Below the pieces are notes generated by a model. The model did no database searches, was not told the DNA's origin, and worked only from the letters and a program-made list of their open reading frames with translations. DNA of 64,000 nucleotides from Streptomyces atriruber (GTDB taxonomy: Bacteria > Actinomycetota > Actinomycetes > Streptomycetales > Streptomycetaceae), in the NCBI RefSeq assembly GCF_001418325.1, contig NZ_LIPN01000096.1, forward strand, positions 41,494 through 105,493, read 5' to 3'. Shown here piece after piece: positions 25,623 through 35,475 of this stretch (position 1 is its first letter; every line of letters begins with the position of its first letter). A program made the position numbers and the translations under genes.

Positions 25623-27036
25623 GGGCGGGCCCGGCGGGCAGGGCGAGCGTGCCCCCGGCCGCCCGGGGGAGCACGGGCCCGGCCATCCGGGCCTCGGGGA
25701 CCTGTTCGCCCGGCCCCTCCTGGAGACGGTCTGGCGCCGCCGCACCCACCGGGTGAGCCGCGGCGCCGCCGTCCCGGCGGGCTCGATGAGCTACCGGTCG
25801 CCGCACGAACCGCGGCCTCTGTCCGAGCTGGAGGAGGCGGTGCTGATCGCGCTCACCGGCTGCACCGGCCTCACCATGCCGGACCGTCCCTTCGACGACC
25901 CGCGCGACGGCACACCCATCATGGCCAAGCCCAACATGACCATGGCGGGCCGCACCGCGGGCAGCCCCGACAACGCGCAGGGCACGCACTTCTTCCTGAT
26001 CAACGACTCGGGCACGTACTTCCTGCGCAGACTGCCCCCGGCCCCCTCCACCCCCCTCGACGCGACCAGTCTGGTGGAGCGGGCGCGTCGGGCGAAGGTC
26101 CGTGTCCTCGACCACCGCCTGGACGTCGCCGAGGGCATGCGCGACTTCCCGGCCTACCTGGACTCCAACCGCTTCCTGTCCAACCTGCCGGGAACGACGG
26201 TCCTGTTCCCGGTGGTCGACCTCTCCCACCAGTACATCAACGCCCTGATGTATCTGCTCACCCAGCCGGACGAGGCCCGCCCGACCCTGGTCGACGACCG
26301 CAACTTCTACCGCCCGGCGGGGGTGAAGAAGTGGGTCCGCAACGGCTTCCTCAACGGCGATCTGAAGCTGCCGCTGGGCGCGCTCGGCCCGATGCGCACC
26401 CAGATCGAGGCGGACCTGCTCCTGCAGAACCTGATGCTGACCGCCGAGGCGATGGGCCTCGGCGCGTGGATCCACGCCTCCATCAACCCGCAGATAGCCC
26501 TGGGCGACCCGAAGTTCTCCCGCGCCTACGGCCGGATGCTCGGCTTCACCTTCGTCACCCCGCGCTGGCGCCTGCCGGACGTGTGGCGCTGGCACGTCCC
26601 GCTGCCCAGGCACGCGAACCTGCGCTCCCACCCGGTCGGGCTGAGGTCGCCCGGGGGCGAGCCCCTCATCGAGGCGGCGTGCCCGCCGGCGCACCGCACG
26701 ATGGCGGCGGCGGTCGACGCGGTGATCCGCGCCAAGTTCGGCCCCGGCGGCACGTACGGCGACAAGGACGTCTTCGCCCACATCTACAAGGAGGACTACG
26801 GGCCGCGGTACCTGGCGGAGGCGAGCGAGTACGAGGACCGGGTGGTCGCCTGTGCGCGGGACATCTGCACGTACATCCTGCGGACGCACCGCCGCTTCCC
26901 CGCGCACACGGACGCGATCCACGTCCCCGGCGTCTGGCTCCAGGTCCACCACGTGGAGAACGACTACTACGACAAGTTCTTCGCCGACGGACTGACGGAC
27001 GCGCACCGTCACCATGAGGAGACGTGGGACACCTGA
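25609..27036 (+). CDS. Nitroreductase-fold protein coupled to the peroxidase fusion
   Basis: A 475-residue protein starting at a GTG inside the end of the peroxidase gene, so translation is coupled. Features of the flavin nitroreductase fold are an N-terminal SYRSPHEPRPLSELEE segment near residues 61-76 and the helix LLLQNLMLTAEAMGLGAWIH near 266-285. It is about twice the length of a simple nitroreductase and has a His/Tyr-rich C-terminal third (VHHVENDYYDKF). A role as an FMN-dependent partner that reduces or rearranges the oxygenated product is reasonable but unproven. I know no named family. Confidence 0.75.
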   Translation: MSAAEGGPGGQGERAPGRPGEHGPGHPGLGDLFARPLLETVWRRRTHRVSRGAAVPAGSMSYRSPHEPRPLSELEEAVLIALTGCTGLTMPDRPFDDPRDGTPIMAKPNMTMAGRTAGSPDNAQGTHFFLINDSGTYFLRRLPPAPSTPLDATSLVERARRAKVRVLDHRLDVAEGMRDFPAYLDSNRFLSNLPGTTVLFPVVDLSHQYINALMYLLTQPDEARPTLVDDRNFYRPAGVKKWVRNGFLNGDLKLPLGALGPMRTQIEADLLLQNLMLTAEAMGLGAWIHASINPQIALGDPKFSRAYGRMLGFTFVTPRWRLPDVWRWHVPLPRHANLRSHPVGLRSPGGEPLIEAACPPAHRTMAAAVDAVIRAKFGPGGTYGDKDVFAHIYKEDYGPRYLAEASEYEDRVVACARDICTYILRTHRRFPAHTDAIHVPGVWLQVHHVENDYYDKFFADGLTDAHRHHEETWDT

Positions 27037-27067
27037 TCCCCCCGCCGGTTCCTGCCTCGCGCCGGGG

Positions 27068-28633
27068 TCACGCCAGCGGCGGCACCACACAGTCGATGAG
27101 GAAGGGCCCCGGCTCCGCGAGCCCACGCTTCAGGAGCGCCGCGAACTCCTCGGCGGTGGCCGCCCGTTCGGCGGGCACCCCCATCCCGTTCGCCAGCGCG
27201 ACGAAGTCGAGGGACGGTCCCGAGAGGTCGAGGAGCCGACGGGCCCGCACCCCGCCCGCGCCCGCCCCGACCGCTCCCAGCTCCAGATTGAGGATCGCGT
27301 ACGACCGGTTGGCGAAGACGACGGTCGTGACGTCGAGCCCCTCCCGCGCCTGCGTCCACAGCGCCTGCAGCGTGTACATCGAGGCCCCGTCCCCGACCAG
27401 GGCGAGCACCGGCCGGTCGGGGCAGGCCACCCCCGCGCCCACCGAGAGCGGCAGCCCCTGCCCCATGGCCCCGCCGGTCAGCGTCAGCCAGTCGTGCGGC
27501 GGCGCACCCGCGGTCGCGCCCGGCAGCCACAGCCCCGACGTGTTGGCCTCGTCGACGACGACGGCGCCCTCCGGCAGCAGCGCCCCGACCACCGCGGCCG
27601 CCGACTCGGCGGTCAGCTCGCCGCTGGGCAGCGCGGGCCGGGCCGCCGCCTCTTCCCGTACGCGGTTCGCGGCGGGCCCGACCACCTCCGCGAGCCCTTC
27701 GAGCGCCGCCGTCACGTCCTCCGCCCCGGCCGCGAGCGTGTGCACCGCGCACCCCTGCGGCACCAGCGCGCCGCCCTGCCCGGGGTAGGCGAAGAACGTG
27801 ACCGGTGACGCGGCTCCGGCGAGCACCAGGTGCCGTACGCCCTCCAGTTGACGCAGCGCGCCCGACGCCAGATAGGCGAGCCGCTCGACGGCGGGGCGGC
27901 CCGCGCCCCGCTCCATGCGGGCGGGAAAGGTCTCGCACAGCAGCTTCGCGCCGGTGGCCGCGGCGATCCGCCCCGCGGCCGCAAGACCGGCGCCGCGTGC
28001 GGCCTCCCCGCCGAGCAGCAGGGCCGTGCCTCCGCCGGACCGCAGCGCCCCGGCCGCGCCCGTCACGGCGTCCACGGAGACCAAGCCGTGCCGCGCCGGG
28101 GCGGGCCGCGCGGAGGGCGGCGGATCGCCCGCATCCGACCACGACACGTCGGCGGGCACGACCAGCGTGGCGACGGCGCCGGGCGGCCCGGTCGCCGCGG
28201 TGACGGCGGCGGCCACGTCACCGGCGAGCTCGGTCGCGTAGTACGTGCGCCGCGTCCAGGCCGACACGGTGCGGGCGAGCGCCCCGATGTCGGACTCCAG
28301 GGGCGCGTCGAGCCGCTTGTGGTGCAGGGCGTGGTCGCCGACGACGTTGACGACGGGGGTCGCGGCCCGCCGTGCGTTGTGCAGGTTGGGCAGGCCGCCC
28401 GCGAGGCCGGGGCCGAGGTGCAGGAGCGTGCACGCGGGGCGGCCCGTCATGCGTCCGTAGCCGTCGGCGGCGCCGGTGGCGACGCCTTCGAAGAGGCAGA
28501 GCACGGGCCGCAGTCCGGGCGTCTCGTCCAGGGCGGCCACGAAGTGCATCTCGGAGGTGCCGGGGTTGGCGAAGCACGCGCGGACGCCTCCGTCCACGAG
28601 GCCGTTGATCAGGATCTGCGCTCCGGTCGGCAT
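27068..28633 (-). CDS. Thiamine diphosphate-dependent enzyme, acetolactate synthase/benzoylformate decarboxylase-like
   Basis: A 521-residue ThDP enzyme. The catalytic Glu lies in CLFEGVATGAADGYGRMTG near residues 46-64, the central domain resembles the FAD/NAD-fold domain of the family, and the ThDP motif GDGASMYTLQALWTQA begins near residue 415 with the partner Asn in FANRSY. The sequence is closer to the uncharacterised 'acetolactate synthase large subunit' and benzoylformate decarboxylase-type proteins than to biosynthetic IlvB, and no ilvN lies nearby. It probably decarboxylates or carboligates a 2-keto acid. It is transcribed alone. Confidence 0.88.
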   Translation of the reverse strand: MPTGAQILINGLVDGGVRACFANPGTSEMHFVAALDETPGLRPVLCLFEGVATGAADGYGRMTGRPACTLLHLGPGLAGGLPNLHNARRAATPVVNVVGDHALHHKRLDAPLESDIGALARTVSAWTRRTYYATELAGDVAAAVTAATGPPGAVATLVVPADVSWSDAGDPPPSARPAPARHGLVSVDAVTGAAGALRSGGGTALLLGGEAARGAGLAAAGRIAAATGAKLLCETFPARMERGAGRPAVERLAYLASGALRQLEGVRHLVLAGAASPVTFFAYPGQGGALVPQGCAVHTLAAGAEDVTAALEGLAEVVGPAANRVREEAAARPALPSGELTAESAAAVVGALLPEGAVVVDEANTSGLWLPGATAGAPPHDWLTLTGGAMGQGLPLSVGAGVACPDRPVLALVGDGASMYTLQALWTQAREGLDVTTVVFANRSYAILNLELGAVGAGAGGVRARRLLDLSGPSLDFVALANGMGVPAERAATAEEFAALLKRGLAEPGPFLIDCVVPPLA

Positions 28634-28706
28634 GGCGGTCCGCCTCTGCTCGGTGGCGAGGGCGCGCGGTGGGCGACGGCGCCCGGCGCGTGGGGGAGGC
28701 CAGTCT

Positions 28707-29774
28707 TCACGGGGTCCGGGCCGTGGCGGCAGCCGGGATCCGGCCAGCCGGCGCGGGCGCGCCGGGGCCGAACCTGCGCCGGTAGTCGGACGGGCTGAGC
28801 CCCGTCTCGCGGCGCAGCCTGGCCCGCAGATTGGCCGCGGTGCCCAGGCCGCTGCGGTGCGCGACCATGTCGAGGCGCTCCTCGCCGCGTTCGATGAGTC
28901 GGCAGGCCAGGGCCACGCTTCCCCAAGCTCTTAATGAGCAGGGGAGACCCCGATCCTGGTGAGCCCGGCCAGCGGGGGATGCCGAGCTGGGCGCGGAAAC
29001 GGCGGTGCGGGGTGGCGGGGCTGACCCCGGCGCGGGCCGCGAGGCCGGCCACCGTGACGGAGTCGCCGAGCTGCCCCTGTGCCCAGGCGAGTACCGGTGC
29101 GAGGGACTCGTCCGGCACGGTGCGAACGGGCCGTTCGACGAACTGCCGCTGTCCGCCGTCCCGGTGGGCGGCGAAGACGAGCCGCCTGCTCACGGAGTTG
29201 GCGACCTCGGCGTCGAAGTCCTTGCGCACGATGTGCAGGCCCAGGTCGAGGGCGGCCGTGCCGCCCGCCGCGGTGAGGATGCCGCCGTCGTCGACGAAGA
29301 GCACGTCCGGTTCGAGCTGCACGGCCGGAAACCGCTCCCGGAAGAAGTCGGCCCACTGCCAGTGCGCGGCGGCCCGCCGCCCGTCGAGCACCCCGGCCTC
29401 GGCGAGCGTGAAGGCCCCGCTGCAGAAGCCCACCGGGCGGGCGCCGCGCGCGTAGGCCCGGCGGACGGCGTCCGAGACGGCGGGCCGTCGCGGCACGTCG
29501 GTGTCCGGCCGGTTGGGCACGATCACGGTGTCCGCGGTGTCGGCCGCGTCGAGTCCGGCCACACTGGTGAGCGCGAAGAAGCCGTCCGCATCGGGGTGCC
29601 GGGCGCGGGCGAGCAGAGCGCGAACTCGTAGAGTGCGCGCCCCAGGTCCGGCCCGCGCAGCTCGAACGCCACGGTGGCGCAGCCGAGTTCGAAGGGGTTG
29701 GAGTTCTCGTCGACGACGACGCGGTGCGGACGGGCCGGGCCCGGTACCGGGGCCTGAGAGGATCCTTGCGGCAT
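28707..29774 (-). pseudogene. GlxA family (DJ-1/PfpI plus AraC HTH) regulator, broken
   Basis: All parts of a roughly 320-residue GlxA-type regulator are present, but in three reading frames. The N-terminus from ATG 29774 reads VVVDENSNPFELG and LYEFALCSPAPGT. A frameshift near 29590-29610 moves to the DGFFALTSVAGL frame, which carries the Cys-containing FCSGAFTLAEAG and the first helix-turn-helix (SVTVAGLAARAGVS). A hairpin repeat at 28919-28951 then interrupts the AraC domain, whose end (ERLDMVAHRSGLGTAANLRA) resumes in another frame down to 28707. It should be non-functional unless the breaks are sequencing errors; the insertion is hard to explain that way. Confidence 0.85.
28919..28951. 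repeat. Short hairpin repeat inserted in the GlxA-type gene
   Basis: CCCCAAGCTC, a 5-base loop, then GAGCAGGGG followed by AGACCCC forms an imperfect stem. It sits where the second AraC helix-turn-helix should begin. From memory, variants of CCCCAAGCTC...GAGCAGGGGAGACCCC are abundant between Streptomyces genes, so this looks like a mobile or REP-like palindrome that disrupted the gene. Confidence 0.6.
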
Positions 29775-29825
29775 GCGCGATTTCCAGCACTCGTGGCGGG
29801 GCGCGGCACGTCGCAGGATCACCCC

Positions 29826-30251
29826 ATGACCAGTGACCCCAGCGCCGTCAGCACTGCCCCCATCGCCCTCGACCAGGCCTTCGCCTGCTTCGACGCCCTG
29901 TGGAGCCCCCGCATCGTCGCCTCCGTCAACGACTACGACGTACGCGTCGCCAAGGTCGAGGGCGAGCAGGTCTGGCACGTCTGGCACGTCCACGACGACA
30001 CCGACGAGTTCTTCCTGGTGCTCGGCGGCGAGCTGCACATCGATCTGCGCGAGCCGGCGGGGGAGCGCCGGGTCACGCTCCCGCAGGGCTCGCTGTGCAC
30101 GGTCCCGCGCGGCACCGAGCACCGGCCGTACGCCCCGCGGGGCGCCCGCATCCTCCTCTTCGAGCCCACCGGCACCCCGACGGTCGGCGACCGCCACGAG
30201 GAGATCCCGGCCCACGTGGACGTGACGACGGGTCACCCGCTGCACGCGTGA
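29826..30251 (+). CDS. Cupin domain protein
   Basis: A 141-residue single-domain cupin. Motif 1 reads WHVHDDTDEFFLVLGGEL near residues 53-70 and motif 2 PRGTEHRPYAP near 97-107, with the His and Glu metal ligands present. Small cupins of this kind bind a divalent metal and act as isomerases, dioxygenases or sensors; no substrate can be named. It is intact although both flanking genes are decayed, and it is divergent from the broken regulator that may once have controlled it. Confidence 0.88.
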   Translation: MTSDPSAVSTAPIALDQAFACFDALWSPRIVASVNDYDVRVAKVEGEQVWHVWHVHDDTDEFFLVLGGELHIDLREPAGERRVTLPQGSLCTVPRGTEHRPYAPRGARILLFEPTGTPTVGDRHEEIPAHVDVTTGHPLHA

Positions 30252-30260
30252 CGCTTGTGT

Positions 30261-30600
30261 TCAAGTCCGTATCCGTACGCCGTCGTCGAACGCGGCCCGA
30301 TCGAGCCGCAGTTCTTCGGAATGAAGGAGTACGACCCCCAGGAGTCGTACTCCGCGCGCTACGTCGTCACGGACGACGTGGAGGCACATGTCGTACGGCA
30401 CGCGGCAGTTCCTGATGACCGACCCCGGTGGCACCAGCATCCGCGTCGGACCGCGGATCAGCGAGGACCAGTCGCTGCGCCCCGTCCCTGCAGGGCCCGC
30501 GCGAAGGTCCCCTTGGCGCGCCGCCCGGCTCCGGCTCACCGGCGCGGAGCGGGAGGCCGCACGCGACGCCCTGGCGCGCCTTGCGGAGCCGCGGGAGTAG
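30261..30600 (+). pseudogene. VOC family (bleomycin resistance protein-like) remnant
   Basis: The first part encodes PYPYAVVERGPIEPQFFGM and YVVTDDVEAH in one frame (to about 30385). The continuation MSYGTRQFLMTDPGGTSIRVG and SEDQ is in another frame from about 30388. In intact VOC proteins these blocks are separated by a further 25-35 residues, so an internal deletion with frameshift joined them. Distal blocks are also shortened, ending in LTGAEREAARDALARL. No function is expected. Confidence 0.75.
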
Positions 30601-30635
30601 CGGTCCGCCCCCGGGCGGTCACGCACCGGCACCCT

Positions 30636-30726
30636 CCGTATGAGAGCCGTCAAGACGGCTGAAAGTGCCGTATGGAGGACGTCAACGAAGGTCGTGGACG
30701 GCGAAAACGGCGGTTACCTCTAACCG
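30636..30726 (+). promoter_or_regulatory. kdp leader/promoter region with repeats and palindromes
   Basis: Upstream of the kdp operon lie two direct CCGTATG repeats (30636-30642 and 30668-30674) with starts 32 bases apart. Between them is a perfect palindrome AGCCGTC-AA-GACGGCT (30645-30660). A further perfect hairpin CGGTTA-CCTC-TAACCG spans 30711-30726. KdpE binding to the repeats is a reasonable guess; the hairpins could also be part of the 5' leader. Confidence 0.4.
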
Positions 30727-30769
30727 TCCGAGCAAGTACTGCACCGTCCACTTCCTACAGGAGCTCACG

Positions 30770-30853
30770 ATGGCCGACGTGGCCTTCGTCGTCACCACGA
30801 TCGCGGTCTTCGCGCTGGTGGCCCTCGTCGCCAAGGGGGTGACCAAGCTGTGA
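30770..30853 (+). CDS. 27-residue hydrophobic peptide leading the kdp operon
   Basis: A tiny open frame with AGGAG 6 bases before its ATG encodes a single membrane segment ([17 protein letters not shown]) ending in Lys-rich GVTKL. Its stop overlaps the GTG of kdpF, so translation is coupled. Similar tiny membrane peptides precede kdpF in related actinobacteria as I recall. It may be an extra small subunit or a leader peptide of the Kdp complex. Confidence 0.65.
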   Translation: MADVAFVVTTIAVFALVALVAKGVTKL

Positions 30854-30939
30854 CCGCCGAGAACATCGTCGGCCTCGTCGTGGCCGTCGCACTCCTGGGC
30901 TATCTCGTCCTCGCCCTCGTCTTCCCGGAGAGGTTCTGA
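30850..30939 (+). CDS. kdpF: KdpF, small subunit of the K+-transporting ATPase
   Basis: A 29-residue single-span membrane peptide, typical KdpF length, starting at a GTG that overlaps the preceding stop codon. It has the usual layout [20 protein letters not shown] with a C-terminal FPERF. KdpF stabilises the KdpABC complex. It lies 8 bases before kdpA. Confidence 0.88.
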   Translation: MTAENIVGLVVAVALLGYLVLALVFPERF

Positions 30940-30947
30940 GTACGGAT

Positions 30948-32612
30948 ATGAGCCCCGTCCTTGCCGGTGTGCTCCAGCTGCTCGCCCTGGTGGCCGCGCT
31001 CGCACTCGCATACCGTCCGCTCGGCGACTACATGGCCCGCGTCTACGGCTCGAAGAAGCACCTCCGTGCCGAGAAGTGGATCTACAAGGCCATCGGCGCC
31101 AACCCCGACACGGAGATGCGCTGGCCCGCCTACCTGCGCGGAGTCCTCGCCTTCTCCGCCGCCGGCGTCCTCTTCCTCTACCTGCTGCAGCGGCTCCAGG
31201 GCTCGCTGCCCGGCTCGCTGGGCTTCAGGTCCATCGACCCGGATCAGGCGTTCAACACCGCCGCGTCGTTCGTGGCGAACACCAACTGGCAGTCGTACTC
31301 CGGCGAACAGGCCATGGGCCACGTCGTGCAGACCGGCGGCCTGGCCGTGCAGAACTTCGTGTCGGCGGCCGTCGGCATCGCCGTCGCCGTGGCCCTGGTC
31401 CGCGGCTTCGCCCGCTCCCGCACCGGTGAGCTCGGCAACTTCTGGGCCGACCTCGTGCGTGGTGTCGTCCGCATCCTGATCCCGATCTCCGTGATCGGCG
31501 CGATCGTCCTGGTCGCCTGCGGCGCCCTGCAGAACTTCTCCGGCATCCACGAGGTCGGCCAGTTCATGGGCGGCAAGCAGGAGTGGAACGGCGGAGCCGT
31601 GGCCTCCCAGGAGGTCATCAAGGAGCTCGGCACGAACGGCGGCGGCTACTTCAACGCCAACTCCGCGCACCCCTTCGAGAACCCCAACGGCCTCTCCAAC
31701 CTCTTCGAGGTCTTCCTGATCCTGCTCATCCCGTTCGCCCTGACGCGGACCTTCGGCAGGATGGTCGGCTCGGTCAGGCAGGGCTACGCGATCCTCGCCA
31801 CGATGGCGACGATCTGGCTCGGCTTCACCGCGCTGATGATGTGGACCGAGTTCCACCACGGCGCCCCGGCCCTCGACCTGGCAGGCGGGGCGATGGAGGG
31901 CAAGGAGACCCGGTTCGGGATCGCCGGATCGTCGATCTTCTCCGTGGCCACCACGCTCACCTCCACCGGCGCGGTGAACTCCTTCCACTCGTCCTACACC
32001 GGCTTCGGCGGCGGCATCCAGATGCTGGGCATGCAGCTCGGCGAGATCGCTCCCGGCGGTACCGGGTCGGGCCTGTACGGCATGCTGATCATGGCGATCA
32101 TCGCCGTGTTCATCGCCGGTCTGATGGTCGGCCGCACCCCGGAGTACCTGGGCAAGAAGATCGGCACCCGCGAGATCAAGCTGGCCGCCTGCTACATCCT
32201 CGTCACCCCGGCGCTCGTCCTCGGCTTCACGGCCGTCGCGATGGCCCTGCCCACCCCGGGCAACTCCATGGCGAACCCCGGCGCGCACGGCTTCTCCGAG
32301 GTCCTCTACGCCTACACCTCCGGGGCCAACAACAACGGCTCGGCCTTCGCGGGCCTGAGCGCCGACACGCAGTGGTTCAACAGCACGATCGGTCTCGCGA
32401 TGCTGCTCGGCCGCTTCCTGCCGATGGTGTTCGTCCTCGCGCTCGCCGGATCGCTGGCCGAGCAGCAGCCGGTCCCCGCGACCGCGGGCACCCTGCGCAC
32501 CGAAAAGCCGCTCTTCACCGGCCTCCTTGTCGGCACCATCATGATCATCACCGGTCTGACCTACTTCCCCGCGCTCGCGCTGGGACCGCTTGCCGAGGGG
32601 CTGGCGTCATGA
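30948..32612 (+). CDS. kdpA: KdpA, potassium-binding channel-like subunit
   Basis: A 554-residue, roughly ten-span membrane protein, normal KdpA length. It selects and translocates K+ in the Kdp complex. Selectivity-filter-like loops typical of KdpA are visible: [13 protein letters not shown] near residue 106, [20 protein letters not shown] near 230, and [14 protein letters not shown] near 462. The stop overlaps the kdpB start (ATGA). Confidence 0.97.
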   Translation: MSPVLAGVLQLLALVAALALAYRPLGDYMARVYGSKKHLRAEKWIYKAIGANPDTEMRWPAYLRGVLAFSAAGVLFLYLLQRLQGSLPGSLGFRSIDPDQAFNTAASFVANTNWQSYSGEQAMGHVVQTGGLAVQNFVSAAVGIAVAVALVRGFARSRTGELGNFWADLVRGVVRILIPISVIGAIVLVACGALQNFSGIHEVGQFMGGKQEWNGGAVASQEVIKELGTNGGGYFNANSAHPFENPNGLSNLFEVFLILLIPFALTRTFGRMVGSVRQGYAILATMATIWLGFTALMMWTEFHHGAPALDLAGGAMEGKETRFGIAGSSIFSVATTLTSTGAVNSFHSSYTGFGGGIQMLGMQLGEIAPGGTGSGLYGMLIMAIIAVFIAGLMVGRTPEYLGKKIGTREIKLAACYILVTPALVLGFTAVAMALPTPGNSMANPGAHGFSEVLYAYTSGANNNGSAFAGLSADTQWFNSTIGLAMLLGRFLPMVFVLALAGSLAEQQPVPATAGTLRTEKPLFTGLLVGTIMIITGLTYFPALALGPLAEGLAS

Positions 32613-34762
32613 GCACACACACCGAGAAGCACCAGGCCGACGACCGGAACGAAGGGGCGCTCGCCACCGCGGAACGCGCCCCGCACCAGGACGTCCCGAG
32701 CGGCCACAAGTCCTCCGACGCGGGCAAGGTCGGCGCGGGCCTCTTCGACCCGGCCCAGCTCCTGAAGTCGCTGCCGGACGCCTTCCGCAAACTGAACCCG
32801 CGCGTGATGGTCAAGTCGCCGGTCATGTTCGTGGTCCTGATCGGCTCGGTGGTCACCACCGTGCTCGCCGTCAAGGACCCGGGGGACTGGTTCGGCTGGG
32901 CGATCACCGCCTGGCTCTGGCTGACCACGGTCTTCGCCAACCTCGCGGAGGCCGTCGCCGAGGGCCGCGGCAAGGCGCAGGCGGACACCCTGCGCAAGGC
33001 CAAGACCGACACGGTCGCGCGCCGCCTGTCCGGATCCACCGAGGAGTCCGTGGCCGGTACCGAGCTGCGCATCGGCGACCTGGTCGTCTGCGAGGCGGGC
33101 GACATCATCCCCGGCGACGGTGACGTCGTCGAGGGCGTGGCGTCCGTCGACGAGTCCGCGATCACCGGCGAGTCGGCTCCCGTCATCCGCGAGTCCGGCG
33201 GCGACCGCTCCGCCGTCACGGGCGGTACGAAGGTCCTCTCCGACCGCATCGTCATCAAGATCACGACGAAGCCCGGCGAGACGTTCATCGACCGCATGAT
33301 CAACCTGGTCGAGGGCGCCGCTCGGCAGAAGACGCCCAACGAGATCGCCCTGAACATCCTCCTGGCGTCCCTCACCATCGTCTTCCTGCTGGCCGTCGTC
33401 ACCCTCAAGCCCTTCGCGATCTACGCCGGGGCCGACGACCAGACCTCGATGATCGTCCTGACGGCGCTGCTCGTCTGCCTGATCCCCACCACCATCGGTG
33501 CCCTGCTCTCCGCGATCGGCATCGCGGGCATGGACCGCCTGGTCCAGCGCAACGTCCTCGCCATGTCGGGCCGGGCCGTCGAGGCCGCGGGCGACGTGTC
33601 GACCCTGCTGCTCGACAAGACCGGCACCATCACTCTCGGCAACCGCCAGGCCGCCGAGTTCGTGCCGGTGCGCGGCACCACCGAGGCAGAGGTCGCGGAC
33701 GCCGCCCAGCTCTCCTCGCTGGCCGACGAGACGCCCGAGGGCCGTTCCGTCGTCGTACTCGCCAAGGAGAAGTACGGCCTGCGCGAGCGCCACCAGGGCG
33801 AACTGACCGGCGCCGACTGGGTGCCCTTCACCGCGCAGACCCGTATGTCCGGTGTGGACGTCGACGGACGCAAGGTGCGCAAGGGCGCGACCGGTTCGGT
33901 CATCGCCTGGGTCAAGGAACGTGGTGGCGAGGTCGCCGAGGATGCGCAGGAACTCAACGACCGGATTTCACAGGCTGGTGGCACGCCGCTGCTTGTGGCT
34001 CTTGAGGACGCTGACGGGGCCCGGGTCCTCGGGGTGATCCACCTCAAGGACGTCGTCAAGGAGGGCATGCGCGAGCGGTTCGACGAACTGCGCCGCATGG
34101 GCATCAAGACCGTCATGATCACGGGCGACAACCCGCTGACCGCCAAGGCCATCGCGGACGAGGCGGGCGTGGACGACTTCCTCGCCGAGGCCACGCCCGA
34201 GGACAAGATGGCGCTGATCAAGCGCGAGCAGGCGGGCGGCAAGCTCGTCGCGATGACGGGTGACGGCACCAACGACGCGCCCGCGCTCGCCCAGGCCGAC
34301 GTCGGCGTGGCCATGAACACCGGCACCTCGGCCGCCAAGGAGGCCGGGAACATGGTGGACCTGGACTCCAACCCGACCAAGCTCATCGAGATCGTCGAGA
34401 TCGGCAAGCAACTCCTCATCACCCGAGGCGCGTTGACGACCTTCTCGATCGCCAACGACGTCGCGAAGTACTTCGCGATCATTCCCGCCATGTTCGCGGT
34501 GGCCTACCCGAGCCTCGACAAGCTCAACATCATGAACCTGTCGTCGCCGGAGTCCGCGATCCTGTCCGCGGTCGTCTTCAACGCGCTGATCATCGTCGCG
34601 CTCGTGCCGCTCGCCCTGAAGGGGGTGCGGTACCGGCCGATGAGCGCCGACCGGATGCTGCGGCGCAACCTCGGCATCTACGGCCTGGGCGGACTCGTCG
34701 CCCCGTTCATCGGCATCAAGGTCATCGACGTACTCATCTCCCTCATCCCCGGCATTGGGTGA
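32609..34762 (+). CDS. kdpB: KdpB, P-type ATPase subunit
   Basis: A 717-residue P-type ATPase. The phosphorylation motif DKTGT is in [14 protein letters not shown] near residues 333-346, TGES lies near residue 188, and the hinge motif [20 protein letters not shown] near 550. All catalytic residues are intact. It has an N-terminal Lys/His/Asp-rich extension of about 40 residues before the conserved part, longer than in E. coli. It energises K+ uptake through KdpA. Confidence 0.97.
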   Translation: MSTHTEKHQADDRNEGALATAERAPHQDVPSGHKSSDAGKVGAGLFDPAQLLKSLPDAFRKLNPRVMVKSPVMFVVLIGSVVTTVLAVKDPGDWFGWAITAWLWLTTVFANLAEAVAEGRGKAQADTLRKAKTDTVARRLSGSTEESVAGTELRIGDLVVCEAGDIIPGDGDVVEGVASVDESAITGESAPVIRESGGDRSAVTGGTKVLSDRIVIKITTKPGETFIDRMINLVEGAARQKTPNEIALNILLASLTIVFLLAVVTLKPFAIYAGADDQTSMIVLTALLVCLIPTTIGALLSAIGIAGMDRLVQRNVLAMSGRAVEAAGDVSTLLLDKTGTITLGNRQAAEFVPVRGTTEAEVADAAQLSSLADETPEGRSVVVLAKEKYGLRERHQGELTGADWVPFTAQTRMSGVDVDGRKVRKGATGSVIAWVKERGGEVAEDAQELNDRISQAGGTPLLVALEDADGARVLGVIHLKDVVKEGMRERFDELRRMGIKTVMITGDNPLTAKAIADEAGVDDFLAEATPEDKMALIKREQAGGKLVAMTGDGTNDAPALAQADVGVAMNTGTSAAKEAGNMVDLDSNPTKLIEIVEIGKQLLITRGALTTFSIANDVAKYFAIIPAMFAVAYPSLDKLNIMNLSSPESAILSAVVFNALIIVALVPLALKGVRYRPMSADRMLRRNLGIYGLGGLVAPFIGIKVIDVLISLIPGIG

Positions 34763-34769
34763 CGCTGTC

Positions 34770-35438
34770 ATGAACAACTCCGTAGGAAACACCGCCCGGT
34801 TGATCGGCGCGGGCCTGCGCGCCCTGCTCGTCCTCACCGTGATCTGCGGCGTCCTCTACCCGCTCGCGGTGACCGGCGTCGCCCAGGCCCTGTTCAACGA
34901 CAAGGCCAACGGCTCCGAAGTGAAGGCGGACGGCAAGGTCGTCGGCTCCGAACTCATCGGCCAGCGCTACGACCTGCCGCTGAAGAAGGGCCAGGAGACG
35001 GCCGAGCCGGACCTCAAGTGGTTCCAGCCCCGCCCCTCCAACGGCCTCGGCGAGAACAGCGTCAACACGCAGTACAAGCTGCTGCTGTCCGGCGCCACCA
35101 ACCTCTCCGGCGCCAACAAGGACCTCATCCAGCAGGTGAAGGACGCCAAGGCGGCCGTCGTCAAGGACAACTCGACCGCCGACCACAAGGTCAGCCCCTC
35201 CGACGTGCCCGCCGACGCGGTCACCTCCTCCGGCTCCGGCCTCGACCCGCACATCTCCCCGGACTACGCCGACCTCCAGGTCCACCGCGTCGCCGCCGAG
35301 AACCACCTGGACGCGGAGCGGGTCCAGGAACTGGTCGACGAGCACACCGACGGACGCGCCCTCGGCTTCATCGGCGAGCCGCGCGTCAACGTCCTGCAGC
35401 TCAACATCGCCCTGAAGGAACTGACCGACAAGGGCTGA
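34770..35438 (+). CDS. kdpC: KdpC, accessory subunit
   Basis: A 222-residue protein with one N-terminal membrane segment (LIGAGLRALLVLTVICGVLYPLAV context, residues about 10-33) and an extracytoplasmic domain containing WFQPRPSNG, SGSGLDPHISP and VNVLQLNIAL, all KdpC hallmarks. It stabilises the KdpA-KdpB assembly. The gene follows kdpB by 7 bases. The next gene is kdpE, not kdpD. Confidence 0.96.
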   Translation: MNNSVGNTARLIGAGLRALLVLTVICGVLYPLAVTGVAQALFNDKANGSEVKADGKVVGSELIGQRYDLPLKKGQETAEPDLKWFQPRPSNGLGENSVNTQYKLLLSGATNLSGANKDLIQQVKDAKAAVVKDNSTADHKVSPSDVPADAVTSSGSGLDPHISPDYADLQVHRVAAENHLDAERVQELVDEHTDGRALGFIGEPRVNVLQLNIALKELTDKG

Positions 35439-35475
35439 CGGGCCCGCATCCACAAAGGAAGAAGGCGGCACACCG

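Noticed and set aside
22022..25756. Very long open frames on both strands across the peroxidase fusion
   Set aside because: The peroxidase frame has the heme ligands and domain motifs; the others translate to low-complexity Arg/Pro/Ala sequence.
27068..28633. Biosynthetic acetolactate synthase IlvB
   Set aside because: There is no ilvN or ilvC nearby and the sequence is shorter and divergent from IlvB, so only a general ThDP enzyme call is made.
30636..30726. c-di-AMP (ydaO-type) riboswitch upstream of kdp
   Set aside because: The palindromes are simple hairpins; I could not match the conserved ydaO core, so no riboswitch is called.
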